Assembly (NCBI GenBank): GCA_949285135.1 | Contig: CASDXO010000008.1 | Location: forward strand, 186,001 to 250,000 | Source: an uncultured Phascolarctobacterium sp. | Lineage (GTDB): Bacteria > Bacillota > Negativicutes > Acidaminococcales > Acidaminococcaceae | Length of the DNA stretch: 64,000 nucleotides | Direction: 5' to 3' | Part shown: piece after piece, positions 16,185-22,197 of the stretch | How the letters are laid out: every line of letters starts with the position of its first letter | How positions within the stretch are numbered: the stretch's first letter is position 1 | Notes under the pieces: generated by a model | The model's input: the letters and a program-made list of their open reading frames with translations, nothing else | Told to the model about the DNA's origin: nothing | Databases searched by the model: none | Position numbers and translations under genes: made by a program

Positions 16185-16385
16185 TTATGCAAAAACATCT
16201 GACCACCTTGCCTGCAATCTATGCAGCTGCTTTATCTTCCTGCTTTGCTGGCACTGGTAACACAGTCTGTCATCCGCGCAGACATAACCAGTTTCCTGCG
16301 CTGTAACCAGATAGTGATAATGGCTGATAGCCTTACCGCAGCGCAGGCAGCGTTTCTTTTTCTTATTAACTGCTTTATACTGCAT
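16185..16385 (-). CDS. Small phage zinc-finger protein
   Basis: A 66-residue basic protein with two Cys pairs, CLRCGKAISHYHYL and DDRLCYQCQQSRK, which should hold one zinc. The rest is Lys/Arg/Gln-rich. It is a common type of small early phage protein with no assigned function. The ATG at 16385 has ATGAGGATAAACAGC in front and overlaps the preceding gene by 11 bases. The frame extends upstream to 16520, but that part only overlaps the previous gene and looks non-coding. Confidence 0.65.
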   Translation of the reverse strand: MQYKAVNKKKKRCLRCGKAISHYHYLVTAQETGYVCADDRLCYQCQQSRKIKQLHRLQARWSDVFA

Positions 16386-16560
16386 GCTGTTTATCCTCAT
16401 CCGGCAAATAAATAACTTTTGTATCGGTAAAACCGACAGGTGGTTTAATGGTCCCGATACGCAAACCAAACTGCAAAAGCCATTTTGCAAGCTGCTTCTG
16501 AGCAGTTTTATTCTGTTCAAAAGCTTCCGAATTTACGACATTACAAATATAGCCATCCAT
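16375..16560 (-). CDS. First gene of the leftward early operon, unknown 61-residue protein
   Basis: A small protein beginning MDGYICNVVNSEAFEQNKTA and continuing with KQLAKWLLQFGLRIG. It has no recognised domain. The start has AGGAG at good spacing (ATAGGAGAAATT). It is the first gene after the divergent, rightward accessory gene at 16,702. A palindrome (16592-16610) lies just upstream, so its expression may be controlled there or arrive by readthrough from the early promoter at 18.4 kb. Confidence 0.6.
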   Translation of the reverse strand: MDGYICNVVNSEAFEQNKTAQKQLAKWLLQFGLRIGTIKPPVGFTDTKVIYLPDEDKQHAV

Positions 16561-16591
16561 AATTTCTCCTATTTTTTGTATTATTTGATGA

Positions 16592-16610
16592 TTTCAACTA
16601 ACAATTGAAA
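16592..16610. promoter_or_regulatory. Palindrome upstream of the early operon
   Basis: TTTCAA, seven bases, TTGAAA: a 19-base dyad in the 141-base gap between divergent genes. The position fits an operator for the leftward genes. No convincing promoter pair was found for the leftward direction, only TAATAC with a poor -35. Confidence 0.4.
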
Positions 16611-16637
16611 TTTTGTTTATAAATACCATCAGTAATT

Positions 16638-16666
16638 TTGACTTTAATAAATTATTTTGATAACAT
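16638..16666 (+). promoter_or_regulatory. Promoter for the 16,702 gene
   Basis: TTGACT, 17 bases, TAACAT, ending 35 bases before the ATG at 16702. It gives this gene its own rightward transcription, independent of the phage early promoter. Confidence 0.65.
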
Positions 16667-16701
16667 ATCTAATAAAAAATTAAGAAGCAAGGTATTAAAA
16701 C

Positions 16702-17502
16702 ATGAAAGTCAGTGATCGTTTTCTATATGATTCATTTTTAGAAAAAAATTTCTATCAAAAGGTAATTTCTCAATACTATACTATTCAACACTATGATATG
16801 TATTATCAAAATCACTTTGACAGAATCAATTTCTACAATCAATTGACATTAAATTTAGATCCATATGCAAATACTTTACAAAGGTACTTTAACTTACAGA
16901 CAAGCACAATCTATTCTTTTAATGATTCAATTTATAACTTTCTTTCCTTACAATATTCAAATTATTCCAGTATACTAAGTTCAAATAAATTAAACATAAT
17001 AACTCAAAGTATCTTAGAAGCAGCGTATGATCCAATGTATTTTATCCCGACACTTCATCGTAATGATTCTGCAAAATATATAGAAAAAGAAATCTCTAAA
17101 CTAAAATTTTTCTCAAATGATGAACGTAATTATATACTTGCTGGAGCAGGTAACATTTCAAATGCAAATAATGCGATACCTGATTACGAGTTAACTAAAA
17201 AAGCACAAAATTTGATTAAAGAGTTTATTCCATCAATACTATTACAAAACTTATCTTTAGATAAACTCAAAGAAATAGTAATGATTATAATAAGTATCAT
17301 TTCTATTTATTACGCTAACCAAGCACATCAAGATGCGATTCTATCTCATCAAGATGCTATCCAATCCCATCAAGACAATATGACTATTCAAAATCAAAAC
17401 GATAGAATCATTGAATTATTAAAAGAGAACAACGAAATTAATAAAGCTTTGTTGAAAAAACAAATTCAAAATAACAAATTATTGAAGGAACGATTAAAGT
17501 AA
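16702..17502 (+). CDS. AT-rich accessory gene: membrane segment plus heptad coiled coil
   Basis: This 266-residue protein is not recognised. Residues 1-185 are Tyr/Asn/Gln-rich and probably globular (FNLQTSTIYSFNDSIYNF). One hydrophobic segment at about 191-204 (IVMIIISIISIYYA) is followed by three copies of HQDA/N at residues 209, 216 and 223. The 7-residue spacing means they lie on one face of a helix. A Glu/Asn/Lys coiled coil runs to the C terminus. No signal peptide is seen. Codon and base use are more AT-rich than the phage structural genes, suggesting a cargo gene (moron). It is oriented against the early operon around it and has its own promoter. Superinfection exclusion is a guess. 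Confidence 0.7.
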   Translation: MKVSDRFLYDSFLEKNFYQKVISQYYTIQHYDMYYQNHFDRINFYNQLTLNLDPYANTLQRYFNLQTSTIYSFNDSIYNFLSLQYSNYSSILSSNKLNIITQSILEAAYDPMYFIPTLHRNDSAKYIEKEISKLKFFSNDERNYILAGAGNISNANNAIPDYELTKKAQNLIKEFIPSILLQNLSLDKLKEIVMIIISIISIYYANQAHQDAILSHQDAIQSHQDNMTIQNQNDRIIELLKENNEINKALLKKQIQNNKLLKERLK

Positions 17503-17517
17503 TATTTAAGGCTTACG

Positions 17518-17706
17518 TCAATTCTGACTTACTTTAAGAATTACAGCAGCATTCAATCCGATATACAGACTTTTCATATACTTTCTGTCAGGTATTATCT
17601 TTTTTTCTTCTGCTTCTAAAAGTACAAGTATCTTTCTTATCCGAAAATCAATCATTTGCTCCAAGCTCTGCGCTGCAGAGCTTTTTTCTTTTTCCACTAC
17701 CCCCAC
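17518..17706 (-). CDS. Small leftward phage protein, unknown
   Basis: Predicted 62-residue basic helical protein (SAAQSLEQMIDFRIRKILVL, then KKIIPDRKYMKSLYIGLNAA). Its GTG start region shares a near-identical 25-base leader with the gene that starts at 18132. It belongs to the leftward transcript from the Cro side and converges with the 16,702 gene, 15 bases away. No domain is recognised. It is real if the leftward early transcript continues through the two opposing accessory genes. Confidence 0.5.
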   Translation of the reverse strand: MGVVEKEKSSAAQSLEQMIDFRIRKILVLLEAEEKKIIPDRKYMKSLYIGLNAAVILKVSQN

Positions 17707-17719
17707 GCCCCTTTCTTTT
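17695..17719. repeat. 25-base direct repeat, copy 1
   Basis: Matches 18130-18154 at 23 of 25 positions. Both copies lie over the start/leader of a small leftward gene, and the pair flanks the opposing 67-residue gene. Confidence 0.8.
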
Positions 17720-17734
17720 GTAGATTACCCGTAC

Positions 17735-17740
17735 TATAAT
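17735..17740 (+). promoter_or_regulatory. Probable -10 element for the 17,767 gene
   Basis: TATAAT 27 bases before the ATG. The -35 region is poor (TTTCTT at 17-base spacing), so only the -10 is supported. Confidence 0.45.
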
Positions 17741-17766
17741 GAATTTATAGACAGGAGGTGAAAATA

Positions 17767-17961
17767 ATGACTACCGAAGAATTAGATAAAAAATTAAAAG
17801 AAGCTTTAGATAACTTTTCAGAAGAAATAAGAGGTACCTACGAAGAATATGACAGAGCACCGGCAACAAAAGATGATATTCATAATCTGGCTCGTCATAC
17901 ATTCTACGCATTGGATACCTTCCGGCAAGAAATCAAAAAATACTTAGATAGCAATAAATAA
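17767..17961 (+). CDS. Small acidic rightward protein, unknown
   Basis: A 64-residue acidic helical protein (TTEELDKKLKEALDNFSEEI, then NLARHTFYALDTFRQEIKKY). It has no recognised domain. The ATG at 17767 has AGGAGGTG at ideal spacing; the upstream ATG at 17758 lies inside that ribosome site and is rejected. It carries its own -10 element and terminator and points against the early operon, which is the layout of a moron. It ends one base before the end of the convergent gene at 17962. Confidence 0.7.
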   Translation: MTTEELDKKLKEALDNFSEEIRGTYEEYDRAPATKDDIHNLARHTFYALDTFRQEIKKYLDSNK

Positions 17962-18132
17962 TCATCTGGAACCAGCTGAGTTATCAACTGGTTCTTTTTT
18001 CATTTCAAATTCTACCCTCAGACATTTTTCAAGCTGATAACAAAGTGCATCCAGTTCCTTACTTTTTTCATCAATATCCTGCAATAATTTCTTTGCTTTC
18101 TCTGAGTCACGGATGTTTACACTTATTAGCAC
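17962..18132 (-). CDS. Small leftward phage protein behind the Cro-like gene
   Basis: A 56-residue frame starting with GTG at 18132, 5 bases after the Cro-like stop. GTGAGGGGA-type purines in front serve as ribosome site. The product is helical and charged (NIRDSEKAKKLLQDIDEKSK, then ELDALCYQLEKCL), like a short coiled coil. It is too short for common gene-calling cut-offs. Its last codons coincide with the terminator hairpin of the convergent gene. Support comes from the coupled position after cro and the amino-acid pattern. Confidence 0.55.
   Translation of the reverse strand: MLISVNIRDSEKAKKLLQDIDEKSKELDALCYQLEKCLRVEFEMKKEPVDNSAGSR
17969..18000 (+). terminator. Terminator of the 17,767 gene
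   Basis: GAACCAG and CTGGTTC form a 7-bp stem with a 12-base loop, followed by six T residues on the plus strand, starting 7 bases after the stop codon. It lies over the C-terminal codons of the opposing small gene. Confidence 0.85.
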
Positions 18133-18154
18133 TCCCCTCACGCCCCTTTCTTTT
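18130..18154. repeat. 25-base direct repeat, copy 2
   Basis: Partner of 17695-17719 (23 of 25 identical). It spans the end of the Cro-like gene and the start of the following small gene. Confidence 0.8.
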
Positions 18155-18356
18155 TTTCTTTGATACTTTTACTGAACAAAACTTTTAATTCTTTATCTGG
18201 AAAAAACTTTTCTTTTATGCAAAATGCTTCTTCAATATTGAACTTTGATAATCCATTAACTTTTTGTGCTGCTGTATTACGATGAATTTTCAAAGCGTGT
18301 GCTATATCTTCAATAGTTATACCTTTAATAGCCATTTCAATCTTCAATTGCAACAT
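18138..18356 (-). CDS. Cro-like HTH repressor
   Basis: This 72-residue protein has an XRE/Cro-type helix-turn-helix in GITIEDIAHALKIHRNTAAQ (residues about 12-31), followed by a recognition helix context KVNGLSKFNIEEA. It is the first gene of the leftward early transcript and is divergent from the CI-like gene. The 150-base gap between them contains two promoters and repeated operators. By position it would repress the repressor promoter and commit the phage to lysis. The basic C-terminal tail (KSIKEKKKGA) may add DNA contact. Confidence 0.85.
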   Translation of the reverse strand: MLQLKIEMAIKGITIEDIAHALKIHRNTAAQKVNGLSKFNIEEAFCIKEKFFPDKELKVLFSKSIKEKKKGA

Positions 18357-18377
18357 TTTTCCACCGCCTTTCTACGC

Positions 18378-18388
18378 ATTTGCATATT
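18378..18388. promoter_or_regulatory. Immunity operator copy 1
   Basis: ATTTGCATATT, lying just downstream of the leftward early -10 at the expected transcription start. Related copies are at 18409-18420, 18434-18447 (reverse) and 18465-18475. Confidence 0.6.
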
Positions 18389-18397
18389 TCAATTATC

Positions 18398-18426
18398 ATA
18401 TTATATTCATTTGCGTATTATGTCAA
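18398..18426 (-). promoter_or_regulatory. Leftward early promoter (PR-like)
   Basis: TTGACA at 18426-18421, a 17-base spacer, TAATAT at 18403-18398: near-perfect consensus. It drives the Cro-like gene, 42 bases downstream. One operator copy (ATTTGCGTATTA) lies in its spacer. Confidence 0.85.
18409..18420. promoter_or_regulatory. Immunity operator copy 2
   Basis: ATTTGCGTATTA, inside the spacer of the leftward early promoter, where bound repressor would block RNA polymerase. Confidence 0.6.
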
Positions 18427-18433
18427 TAGATAA

Positions 18434-18447
18434 AATATGCAAACGCA
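18434..18447. promoter_or_regulatory. Immunity operator copy 3, inverted
   Basis: AATATGCAAACGCA is the inverted version of the TTTGCATATT unit and sits between the two divergent promoters, upstream of both -35 boxes. A fourth, weaker half-site (TTTACGCAAAA) lies in the spacer of the rightward promoter at 18465-18475. Confidence 0.55.
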
Positions 18448-18457
18448 CATTTTTTTG

Positions 18458-18486
18458 TTGACTATTTACGCAAAAAGACTTATTAT
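18458..18486 (+). promoter_or_regulatory. Repressor promoter (PRM-like)
   Basis: TTGACT at 18458-18463, 17-base spacer, TATTAT at 18481-18486. Transcription would start near 18493, inside or next to the AAGGAGGG ribosome site, so the repressor leader is very short. Confidence 0.8.
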
Positions 18487-18506
18487 TGCTTTAAGGAGGG
18501 TAATCT

Positions 18507-18869
18507 ATGAAAATAGGTGCAATTTTACAAGAGTTATTACAGGAAAAAAATATTAAACCAGCAGAACTATCTCGTGTAATAAATGTTCCAGCAAGCACAA
18601 TCTACAGCATTATAAAAAGAGATAATATGAAAGTAGATATTGATATTTTGATTAAAATCTCTGATGCTTTAGGCGTTCCTGCAGAATACTTTTACGATAA
18701 ACGAACAACTAACAAATCTACTGATTTTTCTTTAGATGAAATTGAACTCATAAAAAAATACCGCCAGCTTAATGCTGACGGTAAAGAACGTATTAACAAT
18801 ATATTAGATGTTGAAATAGACCAGCTTAGACGTAAAGAAATGAAACAATCCGAAAACAAGGTCGGATAA
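18507..18869 (+). CDS. CI-like phage repressor (XRE family)
   Basis: This 120-residue protein has an N-terminal XRE helix-turn-helix (KPAELSRVINVPASTIYSII, residues about 17-36) and a helical C-terminal part, probably for dimerisation (ELIKKYRQLNADGKERINNI). There is no peptidase S24 domain, so it is not inactivated by RecA-stimulated self-cleavage. Induction must occur through another route, for example an antirepressor or a metalloprotease. It is transcribed divergently from the Cro-like gene and should hold the prophage silent. An AAGGAGGG ribosome site precedes the ATG. Confidence 0.88.
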   Translation: MKIGAILQELLQEKNIKPAELSRVINVPASTIYSIIKRDNMKVDIDILIKISDALGVPAEYFYDKRTTNKSTDFSLDEIELIKKYRQLNADGKERINNILDVEIDQLRRKEMKQSENKVG

Positions 18870-18916
18870 TTTTTGTGGAGTTTAAGAAATAAATCATTTA
18901 TTAGGAGATGCTGAAA

Positions 18917-19864
18917 ATGAAAAGATGTCCAGATTGCGGATGGCCTATGGATGGTAAAACCTGCCAACATTGTAAATTAGAAAATTACGATAATAATACA
19001 TATATTCGTTATACTTCACCAGCAGTAATTGATAAAACACTCAATACATTAGAAGGTATTATTACTGGTATTACTATCGACAACAAATTGAATTCTAATG
19101 AAATTGCAGAATTAAATAAATGGTGTTTCGAACATGCACCATTAGCAAATAAAATGCCCTACAGTGAGTTATTTGACACTATTTTTACTGCTTTAGAAGA
19201 TGATATTCTCACATTAGAAGAACAACAAGATTTACTGTGGCTTTGTCAAAGACTACATAGCGATGGATTATATTACGATACTGTAACCAGTGATATGCAA
19301 AAATTACATGGAATTTTACATGGTATTTTGGCAGATGGCAAAATTACAAAAGATGAATTAAAAGGTCTCCAAAATTGGCTTGCTGATAACGAGCAGCTCT
19401 CTACCTACTACCCATATGATGAAATCTGTTCATTGGTTTCAGCAGTATTAAAAGATAATGTTGTTACCCAAGAAGAAGAAAATATGTTAAAGGCTTTTTT
19501 CAGTCAATTTGCAGAAATAAACACTAATACTAATCCTTTATCTTCTGAAATGAAACAATGTTTATGCAAGCAAGGTATTTGCGCACTTGCTCCAGATATA
19601 ACATTTGAAGATCATTTATTTTGTTTTACTGGCAAATCAAACAAAGCAACACGTTCCGAGATTGCCAATGTAGTCCAAGAAGCTGGTGGTAAATATCACG
19701 ATAGCGTCATTCAAAAAACTAATTATTTAATTGTCGGTAACGAAGGTAATACTTGCTGGGCATTCTCATGCTATGGCCGAAAAATAGAAAAAGCTATCGA
19801 ATTACGCAAAAAAGGTAATCACATTATGATTATTAATGAGATAGATTTTTGGGATTGTATGTAA
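18917..19864 (+). CDS. Zinc-ribbon, TerB-like, BRCT-domain protein
   Basis: A 315-residue protein with three parts. A zinc ribbon (CPDCGWPMDGKTCQHCK) occupies residues 3-19. Two helical repeats of TerB-like character follow, at about 40-110 and 125-200 (GIITGITIDNKLNSNEI, then GILADGKITKDELKGLQNWL). A C-terminal BRCT domain runs from about 230 to 315 (HLFCFTGKSNKATRSEIANV, then YLIVGNEGNTCWAF). BRCT domains of this type bind DNA ends or nicks or phosphopeptides. The start at 18917 is chosen because AGGAG abuts the earlier ATG at 18908. It follows the repressor and may be expressed in the lysogen. A DNA-damage or phage-DNA sensing role is plausible but unproven. Confidence 0.75.
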   Translation: MKRCPDCGWPMDGKTCQHCKLENYDNNTYIRYTSPAVIDKTLNTLEGIITGITIDNKLNSNEIAELNKWCFEHAPLANKMPYSELFDTIFTALEDDILTLEEQQDLLWLCQRLHSDGLYYDTVTSDMQKLHGILHGILADGKITKDELKGLQNWLADNEQLSTYYPYDEICSLVSAVLKDNVVTQEEENMLKAFFSQFAEINTNTNPLSSEMKQCLCKQGICALAPDITFEDHLFCFTGKSNKATRSEIANVVQEAGGKYHDSVIQKTNYLIVGNEGNTCWAFSCYGRKIEKAIELRKKGNHIMIINEIDFWDCM

Positions 19865-19920
19865 GGTAAGATAAAATTTATAGATTTTTAAATATAAAAT
19901 CTATTAGGAGTTGTTTTATA

Positions 19921-20358
19921 ATGAAAAAACTCATGCTCTTATTAACCTTAGCGATTATGTCTATAAGCTCTATTTGCCATGCCTTTGAACAACCAGACCC
20001 AAATCGCTGGATATGGTTAAATTCAGATGATAAATATGGTTTTTGGTTAGATAAACAAACTTTAAAATTTGAAAAAATAAATAAACTTTCTACGCATCAG
20101 GGACACAATTCTGCTAATATTTGGATTCAAGTCTATAATACTGAAACAGATCAAGTTGCATTGCAAAATGTAATATTAGATTTTGATTGTACATTATTAG
20201 GACCTGTGTCAATTACACTGTATGATACAAATAGAAAATTGATTGACTCTTATAATCATCCAGCAATCGAATTCACTCCAATTATCCCTGATACCAATGG
20301 TGAATTTATTTACCTGGTAGTAAAATCAATAAAAGAAGAACAGGATAAAACAAAATGA
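19921..20358 (+). CDS. Exported protein encoded in the lysogeny region
   Basis: A 145-residue protein with a clear signal peptide: Lys-Lys, a hydrophobic core (LMLLLTLAIMSISSI) and a cleavage region CHAFEQ, so cutting after HA near residue 21 is expected. The mature part is about 124 residues and beta-rich (RWIWLNSDDKYGFWLDKQTL, then ANIWIQVYNTETDQ). Proteins of this general form, exported with a Trp-rich start, are frequent in Negativicutes, but I know no function. It is followed by an overlapping gene (ATGA). An envelope protein made by the lysogen, possibly altering phage adsorption, fits the context. Confidence 0.72.
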   Translation: MKKLMLLLTLAIMSISSICHAFEQPDPNRWIWLNSDDKYGFWLDKQTLKFEKINKLSTHQGHNSANIWIQVYNTETDQVALQNVILDFDCTLLGPVSITLYDTNRKLIDSYNHPAIEFTPIIPDTNGEFIYLVVKSIKEEQDKTK

Positions 20359-20642
20359 TTACATTAACAAATCTTAACCAACCTAAAGCAATCCCTGCAT
20401 TTTTCGATACCAAAGAAGATTTTATTGAATACACCATAGAAGAAGCTACATGGGCTTCTCTCCCCACCGGCGAAGTTCCCACCATGCAAAAATGGGGCTT
20501 CACTAAAGTGGTTGATGATGTTACCACTAATGAGTGCGGCAAAGAAGATGAACTCATCCATTGGGAAGCAGATATGGATGCCTGCTTAAAGTTCTGGAGC
20601 GATGCCGTAGAAGGCTGGGAAGTAAAAGCTTCTATTAACTAA
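20355..20642 (+). CDS. Unknown 95-residue acidic protein
   Basis: A small acidic protein, Trp-rich in the second half (TWASLPTGEVPTMQKWGFTK, then FWSDAVEGWEV). It has no signal peptide and no recognised domain. It overlaps the exported-protein gene by 4 bases, so the two form a unit. Its GC content is somewhat higher than that of the surrounding AT-rich genes. It ends 86 bases before the methylase gene, in a gap with no clear terminator. Confidence 0.6.
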   Translation: MITLTNLNQPKAIPAFFDTKEDFIEYTIEEATWASLPTGEVPTMQKWGFTKVVDDVTTNECGKEDELIHWEADMDACLKFWSDAVEGWEVKASIN

Positions 20643-20728
20643 ATTCAGCATTTCACATAGTTTAAAAGACCATTTAACGAAGAAAGTAGTAAATAAAATT
20701 ATGAAGATATTATTAAAGGAGATTACCC

Positions 20729-22186
20729 ATGAGTGCCACGGATAACTTATCAAAATGTCAGATATTTACCCCTCAAGGCATAGTGGAAGACCTTTTGAAT
20801 TATGTACAATACAAAGAAAATATTGCAAATAAATATGTCTTAGAAAACTCATGTGGTCATGGCAATATTTTACGAGAAATTGTAAGAAGATATATAGTTG
20901 ATGCAAAAAACAACAACTTATCAACACAGGAGATAAAGACCGGCCTCGAAACATATATTCACGGTTATGATATTGACGAAAATTGCTGCACTGCTTGCGC
21001 ACAAACTCTTTCTGAGATAGCAGCTGAATATAATATTTTTGATGTTAATTGGAATATTTATCATAAGGATTTCTTACAAGAATATATAAATAATCAAATA
21101 ACAATACAATTTGACTATATTATATCTAATCCCCCATATATAAACTATACGGAGTTAGATATTAAAAACAGACAGTTTGTAAGAGAAAATTTTGAATCCT
21201 GTACAAAAGGTAAATTCGATTATTTTTATCCTTTTGTAGAAGCAAGTTTAAATCTTTTAGCATCAGCAGGTCAGTTATCATTTATTGTTCCCAATAGTAT
21301 ATTTAAAAATGTTTATGCAGAAAAACTCAGAGATTCAATAAAACCATTTATCAAAACAATTATTGACTATTCCAGTCGTTCTCTTTTTGATAAAGCTTTA
21401 ACCTCCTCTGTTATCTTTACATGTCAAAATGGATGTAATAACTCATCCTTAGAATATGTCAATGCGGTTAATAACTTCAATTTCAACATAAACAAAAATA
21501 TGCTTGGACAAAAGTGGATGTTTATTAACCAACAACCACCGAATAGAAATATAAGATTTGGCGATAGATTTCATGCTTCAACAGGTATTGCAACACTCCT
21601 AAATAAAGCTTTTTTAATCAAAGAAGAAGATTTAGAAGACCTAAACGACCTCTATTATATATTAAATGTAGGTCAACAGACATTTAAGATTGAAAAAGCT
21701 TCACTTAGGCCAGCTGCCAGTCCAAAGTCAAAAACTTATGAAAAGAACTACTATATCATCTATCCATATAAACGTCTTCCGAATAATAAGTACGCTAAAT
21801 TTGAAGATGTTTATGAATTTAGAGCAGCATTTCCACGTACCGCTGAATACCTTCAAATATACAAAACTAAACTCTTACAGAGAAAATCAGATAACTCTGC
21901 AAGGTGGTTTGAATATGGGCGTTCTCAAGCCTTACGCAGCATAAACCAGGAAAAGTTGCTATTATCTACAATAATTACCAATAGTGTGCCTATATACAGA
22001 ATTGATGCAGAAACTGTTCCTTTCACAGGTATCTTCATCACTTCACCGCAAGGAAATAATTTAGAAGATGCGACCAAAATTTTAGAATCAAAAAAGTTTC
22101 TGGATTATATTAAAGTTATTGGCATAAACGCCAATGGAACTTCTAAACGCATTACAGTAAAAGACATCAATAATTTTATTTTATAG
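20729..22186 (+). CDS. N6-adenine DNA methyltransferase, Eco57I/TaqI-like
   Basis: This 485-residue enzyme should transfer methyl groups from S-adenosylmethionine to adenine. Motifs are QIFTP at residues 11-15, the AdoMet loop VLENSCGHGNIL at about 37-48, and the catalytic SNPPY at 133-137. A helical region and a target-recognition domain occupy the C-terminal 200 residues (STGIATLLNKAFL, and later FTGIFITSPQGNN). There is no nuclease domain in the protein, so it is not a type IIG fusion. It is the first gene of a tight rightward cluster with a GHKL/histidine kinase protein, a receiver and an HNH nuclease. It would supply the self-marking half of a restriction-like system. A good GGAG ribosome site precedes it. 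Confidence 0.88.
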   Translation: MSATDNLSKCQIFTPQGIVEDLLNYVQYKENIANKYVLENSCGHGNILREIVRRYIVDAKNNNLSTQEIKTGLETYIHGYDIDENCCTACAQTLSEIAAEYNIFDVNWNIYHKDFLQEYINNQITIQFDYIISNPPYINYTELDIKNRQFVRENFESCTKGKFDYFYPFVEASLNLLASAGQLSFIVPNSIFKNVYAEKLRDSIKPFIKTIIDYSSRSLFDKALTSSVIFTCQNGCNNSSLEYVNAVNNFNFNINKNMLGQKWMFINQQPPNRNIRFGDRFHASTGIATLLNKAFLIKEEDLEDLNDLYYILNVGQQTFKIEKASLRPAASPKSKTYEKNYYIIYPYKRLPNNKYAKFEDVYEFRAAFPRTAEYLQIYKTKLLQRKSDNSARWFEYGRSQALRSINQEKLLLSTIITNSVPIYRIDAETVPFTGIFITSPQGNNLEDATKILESKKFLDYIKVIGINANGTSKRITVKDINNFIL

Positions 22187-22197
22187 GTGGGTTTATT

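Noticed and set aside
16094-16198. N-terminal extension of the LysM protein
   Set aside because: This stretch contains two hairpins and no ribosome site; the ATG at 16093 has a good one and begins a membrane anchor.
17320-17380. Short repeats (CATCAAGATGC units) considered as a CRISPR-like or VNTR array
   Set aside because: They are 21-base codon repeats encoding a heptad in a coiled coil; there are no spacers.
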